Part shown: one piece after another, positions 1 to 5,326 of the stretch | Numbering within the stretch: the stretch's first letter is position 1 | How the letters are laid out: the number at the start of each line of letters is the position of its first letter | Source of the DNA: Microcaldota archaeon | GTDB lineage: Archaea > Micrarchaeota > Micrarchaeia > Norongarragalinales > UBA8480 | Reading direction: 5' to 3' | Assembly (NCBI GenBank): GCA_030697615.1 | Contig: JAUYPK010000143.1 | Location: 1-6,927, forward strand | Length of the DNA stretch: 6,927 nt | Made by a program: the position numbers and the translations under genes | The notes under the pieces: generated by a model | Seen by the model: only the letters and a program-made list of their open reading frames with translations | Told to the model about the DNA's origin: nothing | Databases searched by the model: none

Positions 1-1742
1 TGAAACATTTCCAAATTTTATCCGTATTTTTCGTTTTAGCTTTATTTGTTGCTCCAGTTTACGCGTTTGAAGCATTTGGCGCAAGCGGAGCGCAAGACAC
101 TAGCAAGGATTTCACGGGTACTGGAACCAGCGGCATTGCTAACTGGCCTCAGAAAGTGCAGGATTACTGCAAAAAAGCGCAGGACAACGCGATAAAAAGC
201 TGCGCCGACTACGCGGAGCGACTTAACTTAAACCCAGGCGGCTGGTGGGTTTCACGTTCCATTTCAGCTAAGAGTTTCACGCCAAGAAACCCGCCAATAG
301 ACATGAGCGTTGAAGATATAATTGTAGGAAAATTCAGTTGCCCACCGCATGATTTACTTGTTGACAGGGAAGGAAAACTAGTTTTACAAGCCGCTATTCA
401 TAGTGAAATTGTGCATTATGGTAAAACCAACAAAACAACTGGCACTCGTTTTGGACAAGAGGATGAAAGCATTGAAATATCATGTTCATTTTCATGCAGC
501 GCTTGGCCATGCATTGAATACGACCCAAAAAACAAATGTGAAGATACTTACTTTAGAGATTCCAATGGAGATAGTCGCAGCGACGACCCGGGAAGTAATA
601 ACGGCAAAACAAAAGAACAGGTTATTGACCGCATTATAAACGGCCAACCAACTGCAGAAGGAGGGTATTATTCTGGTCTAAAATTAATGTGCGAAGGAGA
701 TGAAAAAATTCCGTGGTGGAAACTTTGGAAAGAAAAGAAATGCAAAGTAACTGGCTGTAAAACTGAAGAATTGCCATACGCTGGTCACCCTGATACAACG
801 ATTCTCAGGACTTGCTGCGGGTGCAGTTGCAACGATTATAGTTTAATTCCTAGCATCGACGTCGATAGATATATTCCATTAACTGGAGATCCATTTGTAG
901 AAGCTTTCAACAAATCAACCCCATTACTGCCACCGCATGTTTTAATTGGTAGCGAAATTAAAAACAAAACAACTGCACTAATACGCGACGGGGGAGTTAA
1001 AATTCCACCAATGATTGGCAACTTAATTGGAAGCGAACAAGTCAACGTAATTATAAAAACTGATGATAAAACAGAAGTTAAATATGGATTCTTAATTGCA
1101 AATGGCATGCTTAAAGAAGCTAAAGAAGGCGGGTACGCAACTCCGTCACTTACCTTATCAACCACTGCAAAAACGTATGACCGGATTAAAAATTCAAAGA
1201 CGCCAGTATCAACTTTGCTAAATGCATACAACGATGGAAGCATTACAAAAAGCTCAACAACTGCAGGCGGCACGATTAAACTCGCGCTTGCCGGACTAGG
1301 AGTAAAGGCAATTCAAATAATACAACCACCTCAAAATATATTTACGGTTACGTTTAACACACCTCCAAAACAAGTAACTTACGAAGGTTACTCAGCTAAT
1401 CTAATTGGAAGCCCAAAAAACATAGCGCTTATTTACCCAACAGGGGCAAGAGCTGCAAGTGCAATCGCAGTTAACCCAAGCGGAAGTTTAATTGGATACA
1501 CTAACCGGGGTACACAGAACTTAATTGCCAGTAACCCAACTCGATACAGCCAAACAGCTGGAATTTACAATCAAGCAACAATCGCTTTTCAAAGAAGCCA
1601 AACTAATGCAAGGGTAACAATTCCAGCTCCAGCACAAGTTGGCTACCGCGCAGCGTACGTAGCTGCAACTGCTTTCACAGCGCAACGCGCGGCTATAACT
1701 AGCAGAGGAAGCACTTCGTACGTAGTGGGATACAGAAGGTGA
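1..1742 (+). CDS. Secreted cysteine-rich protein of unknown function, 580 aa (first base of start codon outside window)
   Basis: The open frame runs from the first bases (TG, then AAA CAT TTC) to TGA at 1740-1742, so the start is an NTG codon whose first base lies just outside. A GTG at 156 is in frame but would discard a clear signal peptide: MKHFQ, a hydrophobic stretch, then a likely cleavage after VYA at residue 22. All 14 cysteines lie between residues 57 and 277, including a CCGCSC cluster at 272-277, which suggests disulfides in an extracytoplasmic protein. Residues 187-195 (DSNGDSRSD) resemble a calcium-binding loop. Residues about 347-442 have an alternating strand/helix pattern faintly like SCP2 sterol-carrier domains. 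Residues 483-580 contain no Asp, Glu, Lys or Cys but ten Arg. I do not recognise the family. The signal peptide is seen; surface location is inferred. It overlaps the ribosome binding site of the next gene, so the two are probably co-translated. Confidence 0.85.
   Translation, partial: KHFQILSVFFVLALFVAPVYAFEAFGASGAQDTSKDFTGTGTSGIANWPQKVQDYCKKAQDNAIKSCADYAERLNLNPGGWWVSRSISAKSFTPRNPPIDMSVEDIIVGKFSCPPHDLLVDREGKLVLQAAIHSEIVHYGKTNKTTGTRFGQEDESIEISCSFSCSAWPCIEYDPKNKCEDTYFRDSNGDSRSDDPGSNNGKTKEQVIDRIINGQPTAEGGYYSGLKLMCEGDEKIPWWKLWKEKKCKVTGCKTEELPYAGHPDTTILRTCCGCSCNDYSLIPSIDVDRYIPLTGDPFVEAFNKSTPLLPPHVLIGSEIKNKTTALIRDGGVKIPPMIGNLIGSEQVNVIIKTDDKTEVKYGFLIANGMLKEAKEGGYATPSLTLSTTAKTYDRIKNSKTPVSTLLNAYNDGSITKSSTTAGGTIKLALAGLGVKAIQIIQPPQNIFTVTFNTPPKQVTYEGYSANLIGSPKNIALIYPTGARAASAIAVNPSGSLIGYTNRGTQNLIASNPTRYSQTAGIYNQATIAFQRSQTNARVTIPAPAQVGYRAAYVAATAFTAQRAAITSRGSTSYVVGYRR
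1737..1742 (+). promoter_or_regulatory. Shine-Dalgarno AGGTGA overlapping the upstream stop codon
   Basis: AGGTGA matches the archaeal anti-Shine-Dalgarno sequence. It lies 5 nt before ATG 1748 and contains the TGA stop of the secreted protein. It favours ATG 1748 over the in-frame GTG at 1739, which would sit inside the site itself. Confidence 0.7.
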
Positions 1743-1747
1743 AAATA

Positions 1748-2167
1748 ATGTTTAAATTTATTCAAAAAATCGCTATTGGGATAATTGCACTACTTGTAAT
1801 CGCAATTGCAGTTATCTCTTTTTGGCCAGTTCCACAGGAGTTAAGCGCAAATGAGAAAAACTCCGAGATATACGCTGCATTAGTTGCTGGCGGAATTGAC
1901 GATGCAGTTGTAGATGTTACAGCAAGTCAAGTAATCGTCGCATATGAACTTCCCGCTAATACTGACAAAGACGCGTCGCTATTTTTTGTAATGGGAACAG
2001 TCGCGGCATCTACACCAGATATAGAAACGTTAAAAATAGAAACGCACTCTGGACAAACAGTTGAAACAGTAACTGTAAAAATTAAAGACGTCACTGACAT
2101 GCTGGGCGGAAGGCTAACTGAACTCCAGTTCAGGACAAAAATGGTTGTTACAACAGCTTCTGCTTAA
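1748..2167 (+). CDS. Single-pass membrane-anchored protein with extracytoplasmic domain, 139 aa, unknown function
   Basis: Residues about 7-28 form one strongly hydrophobic helix (IAIGIIALLVIAIAVISFW) after a short basic N-terminus (MFKFIQK), which suggests an N-in signal anchor with about 110 residues outside. The soluble part has alternating strand patterns (DAVVDVTASQVIVAYELPA and ETVTVKIKDV) and no cysteine. ATG 1748 is chosen because AGGTGA stands 5 nt upstream; GTG 1739 is the in-frame alternative and adds three residues. It follows the secreted cysteine-rich gene with essentially no gap, so they form one transcription unit and may act together at the cell surface (inference). Its last 20 bp overlap the end of the convergent 2H phosphoesterase gene. 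I do not recognise the family. Confidence 0.8.
   Translation: MFKFIQKIAIGIIALLVIAIAVISFWPVPQELSANEKNSEIYAALVAGGIDDAVVDVTASQVIVAYELPANTDKDASLFFVMGTVAASTPDIETLKIETHSGQTVETVTVKIKDVTDMLGGRLTELQFRTKMVVTTASA
2137..2141 (-). terminator. Possible U-tract terminator for the archease operon
   Basis: Five A residues on the plus strand give U5 in the minus-strand transcript, 6 nt after the TAA of the 2H phosphoesterase gene. Archaeal termination often needs only a short U-tract. The site lies inside the convergent gene, and a run of five is weak, so this is tentative. Confidence 0.2.
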
Positions 2168-2747
2168 GTTCAACTGAATGTAAAACTTTTCTACAAGTGT
2201 TATTTCTACCCATGTGATAAATAGCAAGGTCAGACGCGGTAAATTCAAACGAACCTACTTCGCCGCCCTTACCTTTACCAAGTGTAATGTGAGGATGATA
2301 GTTTTCAAAAGAGTAGCACTTGGTAAAGTCAGCACAGTAGTTAAGAGAAGACTGGGTTGCGTCTCCGCCGTAAATATAATCATTTGAAACTTCGTATGAA
2401 AAGAAAGGCGCTAAACTCGCCATTATTTCTAAGTGAAGTTTTTGCAATTGAGGCGTTTTCGCTATTTCAAAAAGCGCACAGTTGTGCACTTCGTCGTTTC
2501 GGATTCCAGTAACTCGTAACTCAAGTGGATTAAAATGCTTAGTGATTTCAGCTAGTTTAACTGCTACGTTTTCTAAATCAGTTTCATCCATTACGCCCAT
2601 TGCTAGCGTCAAATGCGGCAAGAAATCCGCTTTACCTAACTTAAGCACACCATTGTATTCCTCGACCATGCGCTTATTGATTTCAATCGCCTTGTCCATA
2701 ACCCATTCAGGCGGAATCAAAGCAACGTCAACAGCGACTTTTGTCAT
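2148..2747 (-). CDS. 2H phosphoesterase superfamily protein (2'-5' RNA ligase / cyclic phosphodiesterase-like), 199 aa
   Basis: Two HxT motifs define the family: H45-L-T47 in FLPHLTLAMG and H153-I-T155 in YHPHITLGKG. They are about 108 residues apart, in the two halves of the duplicated fold, and each is followed by the usual hydrophobic-G segment. Family members include archaeal and bacterial 2'-5' RNA ligases and 2',3'-cyclic nucleotide phosphodiesterases; the two histidines act on the phosphate. The length of about 200 residues is normal and there is no signal peptide, so it is probably cytoplasmic. Its ATG overlaps the stop of the methyltransferase gene by one base (TAATG), a sign of translational coupling, with GAGG 10 nt upstream. 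The exact substrate cannot be read from sequence. Together with archease two genes upstream, an RNA-end substrate is a reasonable inference. Confidence 0.85.
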   Translation of the reverse strand: MTKVAVDVALIPPEWVMDKAIEINKRMVEEYNGVLKLGKADFLPHLTLAMGVMDETDLENVAVKLAEITKHFNPLELRVTGIRNDEVHNCALFEIAKTPQLQKLHLEIMASLAPFFSYEVSNDYIYGGDATQSSLNYCADFTKCYSFENYHPHITLGKGKGGEVGSFEFTASDLAIYHMGRNNTCRKVLHSVELKQKLL

Positions 2748-2761
2748 TATCGGTGTGCCTC
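2745..2761 (-). promoter_or_regulatory. Shine-Dalgarno GAGG and overlapping stop/start TAATG
   Basis: On the minus strand GAGG (2761-2758) stands 10 nt before ATG (2747-2745), and the preceding TAA shares the A of this ATG. This supports the chosen start and coupled translation of the methyltransferase and 2H phosphoesterase genes. Confidence 0.6.
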
Positions 2762-3637
2762 AATGTGTGCGATTAAGTCGCGCGTTGAAAGTGACTTAGA
2801 CATAAAGTGAACTGGGGCGGAAAACGTAATTTCACGCTCTCCTTTTCGAACTTTGGGATCCTTCAACACTACAGCTGCGCCATAATTCACAAAAAGTACA
2901 TTTCCAGAGGATGGATCAAGCCCGCCAGGTAAGTGCGGAAGCTTGTGCGTAATTGGAAAGCGAGCAGTGCCAGTTATTTTAAAATCAGCTGGTCGTAATT
3001 CATTGTCAATAGCCGCGAGCCGTAACGAACGTCTTAAGTTTTCATGTGCGGCTTCCGACACCCTTAAGAAAGTACTTTGCTCTCCTGGATTAAGTGTTTC
3101 CGAGTGTAATATTGCTCGGCCTACACCCGCACAACGAGATTCAACTGGAGCCCACACCGTATGATCCGGCGTATTTTCTTGCAAGTGAATAACGATACCA
3201 TCTGATTTCAAAACACGTTTAAACTCCGAAACTACATTTGAAAGATCTTTAGGTTGAGCTTGGTGCACTGCTGATTCACTCACTACAAAGTCAAAAGAAG
3301 AAGCACGAAAAGGCAACTGCGCCATGTTCGCAATAGATTTAACACCCGCTGCTTTTGATATTTCAGGCGCTATATCTGTTTCAACAATCTCCAGCTTAAC
3401 GTTCTGACCTTTAGCTTGTAACCATTTCCTTACAGCTGGGGCTAAGCGTTTAGAATTGTTTCCCCGCCCTCCGCCAACAACTAGCACTTTCACATGAGGC
3501 TTCTTTGTAAAGTGAATTGCACCGCCGATAACTGGAACAAAAGCGGCTTCATATGCTGGCCAAACAATATCCTTAACCCTAGACAAGTTGCCAAACAACG
3601 CTTCCCACCTTGCTTTTTTCTCTCCCCTAGTTCGCAT
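2747..3637 (-). CDS. Class I SAM-dependent methyltransferase, substrate unknown, 296 aa
   Basis: The Rossmann methyltransferase motifs are in order: glycine-rich motif I, VLVVGGGRG, at residues 51-59; an acidic end of the second strand near residues 83-92 (EIVETDIAPE); ANMAQLPF-RASSFDFVVS at 103-120, the usual motif before strand 4; and FKRVLKSDGIVIHLQ at 139-153. This is the Methyltransf_11-like arrangement. About 140 further residues follow the core and are likely to hold the substrate-recognition part; I cannot assign them. ATG 3637 is chosen over an in-frame TTG at 3661 because GAGGG stands 10 nt before it and overlaps the stop of archease, whereas the TTG lies inside the archease reading frame. 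Archease has been reported to act with a tRNA m5C methyltransferase in Pyrococcus, but I do not see the paired catalytic cysteines of that family here, so an RNA target is only an inference from context. Confidence 0.85.
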   Translation of the reverse strand: MRTRGEKKARWEALFGNLSRVKDIVWPAYEAAFVPVIGGAIHFTKKPHVKVLVVGGGRGNNSKRLAPAVRKWLQAKGQNVKLEIVETDIAPEISKAAGVKSIANMAQLPFRASSFDFVVSESAVHQAQPKDLSNVVSEFKRVLKSDGIVIHLQENTPDHTVWAPVESRCAGVGRAILHSETLNPGEQSTFLRVSEAAHENLRRSLRLAAIDNELRPADFKITGTARFPITHKLPHLPGGLDPSSGNVLFVNYGAAVVLKDPKVRKGEREITFSAPVHFMSKSLSTRDLIAHIEAHR

Positions 3638-3647
3638 TAGAAATTTT

Positions 3648-3652
3648 CCCTC
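3648..3652 (-). promoter_or_regulatory. Shine-Dalgarno GAGGG overlapping the archease stop
   Basis: On the minus strand the sequence TGAGGGA contains the archease stop TGA (3653-3651) and the SD GAGGG (3652-3648), 10 nt before ATG 3637. This decides the start of the methyltransferase gene. Confidence 0.65.
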
Positions 3653-4073
3653 AAATATCAACCAGCACCCTTATTGTCCAGATGCTACCGTCTTTCTTTA
3701 CCGAACATTCGTGGTGCGTTACTGCTTTTACCGTTGTTCCACCGAGCTCGGGTTCCATGTCGCTGCCAACAGCGTAGCCTTTGAGCATCCACGTGCCGTT
3801 TTCCTGCTTTAAACTTGTGACTTTAAACTCCTTGAAGAACAACTCGCGGCTGTCACCCTCCGCAACAAGATCTCCAAGCGTAAACACAACTAGTTCTTCC
3901 AGTGTGTCTGCGTTTTCCTCTATTTCAACTTCTTCATCGTCTTTAAGTTTAGAAGTGTCGCAAATAGTGTGGAACATAGCTTGGCTAGCGTTTTCAATCG
4001 CTTCCTCTAGCTTGAAGCCATAAGCTTCAAAGAGGACGTCAACTTTGTGGTCTAGAAACTTGTACTTATCCAT
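3651..4073 (-). CDS. Archease family protein, 140 aa
   Basis: The N-terminus, KYKFLDHKVDVLFEAYG followed by LEEAIENASQAMF, matches the family pattern (Y-x-F-L-x-H-x-x-D-V-x-x-x-A-Y-G, then L-E-E-A-F-x-N-A). The middle has LEELVVFTLGDL and ELFFKEFKV, and the end has VKAVTHHECSV and IRVLVDI, the usual archease finish. Family metal-binding aspartates are represented by D12 and the penultimate D139. The length is typical. Archease is known to promote guanylylation and turnover of the tRNA-splicing and RNA-repair ligase RtcB, and in Pyrococcus to assist a tRNA m5C methyltransferase. No rtcB gene is in this window. It heads a three-gene minus-strand unit with a methyltransferase and a 2H phosphoesterase. 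No SD precedes the ATG, and a TATA-like stretch lies about 25 bp upstream, so the mRNA is probably leaderless. Confidence 0.92.
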   Translation of the reverse strand: MDKYKFLDHKVDVLFEAYGFKLEEAIENASQAMFHTICDTSKLKDDEEVEIEENADTLEELVVFTLGDLVAEGDSRELFFKEFKVTSLKQENGTWMLKGYAVGSDMEPELGGTTVKAVTHHECSVKKDGSIWTIRVLVDI

Positions 4074-4091
4074 AAAAAAACAATCTCAGTC

Positions 4092-4105
4092 AATTAATAA
4101 TAAAA
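4092..4105 (-). promoter_or_regulatory. TATA-like box for the archease operon (leaderless transcript inferred)
   Basis: The minus-strand stretch TTTTATTATTAATT is centred about 25 bp before ATG 4073. The leader region GATTGTTTTTTT has no SD. That spacing fits an archaeal promoter starting transcription at or next to the start codon. A transcription factor B recognition element (BRE) is not clear. Confidence 0.45.
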
Positions 4106-4122
4106 TTAAACGAGCAGTAAGT

Positions 4123-4130
4123 GTTTTAAT
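4123..4130 (+). promoter_or_regulatory. TATA-like box for the 105-aa gene (leaderless transcript inferred)
   Basis: GTTTTAAT is centred about 25 bp before ATG 4152, and the bases between (ctttggttaataaattacttt) have no usable SD. With the archease box on the other strand, the 78-bp gap forms a divergent promoter region. Confidence 0.4.
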
Positions 4131-4151
4131 CTTTGGTTAATAAATTACTTT

Positions 4152-4469
4152 ATGGAAGCTTCATTTATGACAAAAGCGCATACATTCCTCAACTCCAGCG
4201 ATGGAATAGCCTTAGCGCATAAGCACGGCGTGTCAGTTCCCTCAAAGCCAATTATTAGAAACAATGGCCAATACGACGCCCATGAGATTATGGACGTGCA
4301 TGCCGTAATTAAAAAAACAGCGTCAGAAACGCCTATTGGGTGCATTGGAATAGTAAATGAACGTCTTTACGCTCATCATTTTGCTGAAAGAACGGATCCA
4401 AATTTAAAGCGATTTGCCGATGATTTAGCGACCAAAATGGGACTCCTGCGAGGAAAGGATATAAGTTGA
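4152..4469 (+). CDS. Hypothetical small cytoplasmic protein, 105 aa, histidine-rich
   Basis: I do not recognise this protein. It has no signal peptide or membrane segment. It holds seven histidines in 105 residues (H10, H23, H25, H44, H50, H75, H76) and one cysteine (C64). A central strand-like segment, TPIGCIGIVNERLYAHHF, is followed by a helix, LKRFADDLATKMGLL, giving a plausible small alpha/beta fold. ATG 4152 is chosen because it follows a TATA-like box at leaderless spacing; an in-frame ATG at 4167 would remove five residues and also lacks an SD. The opposite strand is open over part of this stretch but has no promoter or family resemblance. The gene sits 62 bp before NAC on the same strand but may be transcribed separately, since a second TATA-like run lies between them. 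Confidence 0.65.
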   Translation: MEASFMTKAHTFLNSSDGIALAHKHGVSVPSKPIIRNNGQYDAHEIMDVHAVIKKTASETPIGCIGIVNERLYAHHFAERTDPNLKRFADDLATKMGLLRGKDIS

Positions 4470-4486
4470 CTACTGCCGAAAGAAGG

Positions 4487-4496
4487 TTAAAAAAGT
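4487..4496 (+). promoter_or_regulatory. Possible TATA-like box upstream of NAC
   Basis: TTAAAAAAGT follows a purine-rich GAAAGAAGG that could act as a BRE. Starting transcription about 25 bp on would leave a short leader that carries the AGGGGT site at 4518. The whole gap is A-rich, so the box is uncertain. Confidence 0.3.
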
Positions 4497-4517
4497 AAAT
4501 AATAGATAAAAAAATAT

Positions 4518-4523
4518 AGGGGT
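4518..4523 (+). promoter_or_regulatory. Shine-Dalgarno-like AGGGGT for NAC
   Basis: AGGGGT stands 8 nt before ATG 4532. The in-frame TTG at 4523 overlaps this site and so has no SD of its own, which favours ATG 4532. Confidence 0.5.
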
Positions 4524-4531
4524 TGGAAAAA

Positions 4532-4909
4532 ATGTTAGGTGGATTAGGCGGGATGAACCCCGGACAGATGAAAAAGTTAATGCAACAAATGGGCATTAAA
4601 AACACGGAAGTAAAAGCTACGCGGGTAGTGATTGAAAGTGAAGATGGAAACTTAGTTGTGGAAAACCCGCAGGTTACAATGATTGAAATGGGCGGACAAA
4701 AATCTCTTCAGGTAATTGGAGAAATCCAGCAACAAGCACCGGGCGAAAGCAGCAGCACAGGAAACAGTGGAAGCAAAACTGCTGAAAAGAGCGACGTTGA
4801 AATCGTGATGGAAAAAGCTGGCTGTAGCAAAGAAACAGCTGAAAAAGCGTTGAAAGAGGCAAACGGCGACATGGTAGACGCAATAATGATAGCTGAAAAC
4901 AACAAGTAG
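4532..4909 (+). CDS. Archaeal nascent polypeptide-associated complex protein (NAC), 125 aa
   Basis: The protein begins MLGGLGGMNPGQMKKLMQQMGI, the usual archaeal NAC opening, followed by the NAC beta-barrel domain at about residues 22-67 (ATRVVIESEDGNLVVENPQV and TMIEMGGQKSLQVIGE). A Ser/Gly-rich linker (GESSSTGNSGS) leads to a C-terminal UBA domain at about 85-122 (DVEIVMEKAGCSKETAEKAL, then NGDMVDAIM). In archaea NAC forms a homodimer that binds ribosomes near the exit tunnel and contacts emerging nascent chains. The length is typical. ATG 4532 is chosen over the in-frame TTG 4523 because of SD spacing and agreement with family N-termini. It is followed directly by a coupled gene for an unknown basic protein. 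Confidence 0.95.
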   Translation: MLGGLGGMNPGQMKKLMQQMGIKNTEVKATRVVIESEDGNLVVENPQVTMIEMGGQKSLQVIGEIQQQAPGESSSTGNSGSKTAEKSDVEIVMEKAGCSKETAEKALKEANGDMVDAIMIAENNK

Positions 4910-4913
4910 GTGA
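4908..4913 (+). promoter_or_regulatory. Shine-Dalgarno AGGTGA overlapping the NAC stop
   Basis: TAGGTGA at 4907-4913 contains the NAC stop TAG and an AGGTGA site 7 nt before ATG 4921. It supports the start of the following gene and its co-translation with NAC. Confidence 0.7.
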
Positions 4914-4920
4914 AAAACAA

Positions 4921-5289
4921 ATGGCAGCAGTTTCAAGAGCTACAGAAAGGCGTTTAAGACTAGTGACTTCAGCAGAGGCAACACAAATCGAACTTAGGAA
5001 TTTCCTTGCAAGTGAAAAAGGTAAACTGATGGTCAAAAGTCATGGCTTTAGACGAGCGTTCATAGCAACACCGCGAAGGGTCAATGAAGCGCTTGCGGAT
5101 TATGAAATAAACCTCCATCAGCTTGGCAGAAAAGGGTTGCTTAAACCAACTGGCTCAATAGAAATAACTCCCGGAGCTTTACTCGTTAGGCACTATAAAA
5201 AAATGAACCCAGAGCTCACAAGCCTCGGAGAAGCTATTGCAATAGAGCTACGCTTGAACCCGCGACACCAAGTTGGGTTCCCAATGTGA
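4921..5289 (+). CDS. Hypothetical basic protein coupled to NAC, 122 aa
   Basis: I do not recognise this protein. It is rich in Arg and Lys, including paired arginines (ERRLR, FRRAF, TPRRV), with no cysteine, no tryptophan, no signal peptide and no membrane segment. The N-terminal two thirds look mainly helical (AEATQIELRNFLASEKGKLM and RRVNEALADYEINLHQL). A short strand-like stretch (GSIEITPGALLVRHY) and a helix (LTSLGEAIAIELRL) follow. The strong positive charge could suit binding to RNA or the ribosome, which would fit its position directly behind NAC, but this is inference only. The start is firm: AGGTGA overlaps the NAC stop and lies 7 nt before ATG 4921. It ends 24 bp before the 3' end of the convergent DUF192 gene. 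Confidence 0.8.
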   Translation: MAAVSRATERRLRLVTSAEATQIELRNFLASEKGKLMVKSHGFRRAFIATPRRVNEALADYEINLHQLGRKGLLKPTGSIEITPGALLVRHYKKMNPELTSLGEAIAIELRLNPRHQVGFPM

Positions 5290-5294
5290 AAAAA
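5289..5294 (-). terminator. Possible U6 terminator for the protease/DUF192 unit
   Basis: Six A residues on the plus strand give U6 in the minus-strand transcript, about 20 nt after the DUF192 stop. No hairpin precedes it, which is normal for archaeal U-tract termination. Tentative. Confidence 0.3.
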
Positions 5295-5307
5295 GATTAT
5301 ACCCGTG

Positions 5308-5326
5308 TTTTCATTACGCAATTTTT
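5308..5326 (+). terminator. Possible U-rich terminator for the NAC unit
   Basis: T4 at 5308-5311 and T5 at 5322-5326 follow the TGA at 5287-5289 on the plus strand. The second run lies inside the end of the convergent gene. Both are short, so this is weak. Confidence 0.2.

Noticed and set aside
816..830. CCGCSC cluster as a zinc ribbon or rubredoxin-like site
   Set aside because: A paired CxxC knuckle at the right distance is not evident, and the protein is exported, so disulfides are more likely than zinc.
836..1273. Minus-strand open frame of 145 codons inside the secreted protein gene
   Set aside because: It is hydrophobic as expected for the reverse of this coding sequence, has no SD or promoter, and lies wholly within a well-supported gene.
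3651..3661. TTG at 3661 as the start of the methyltransferase
   Set aside because: It lies within the archease coding frame with no SD before it, whereas ATG 3637 has GAGGG at 10 nt.
4652..5036. Several overlapping minus-strand open frames opposite NAC
   Set aside because: They are Phe/Ser/Cys-rich reverse-strand shadows of an A-rich gene, with no start signals, and NAC is certain on the other strand.
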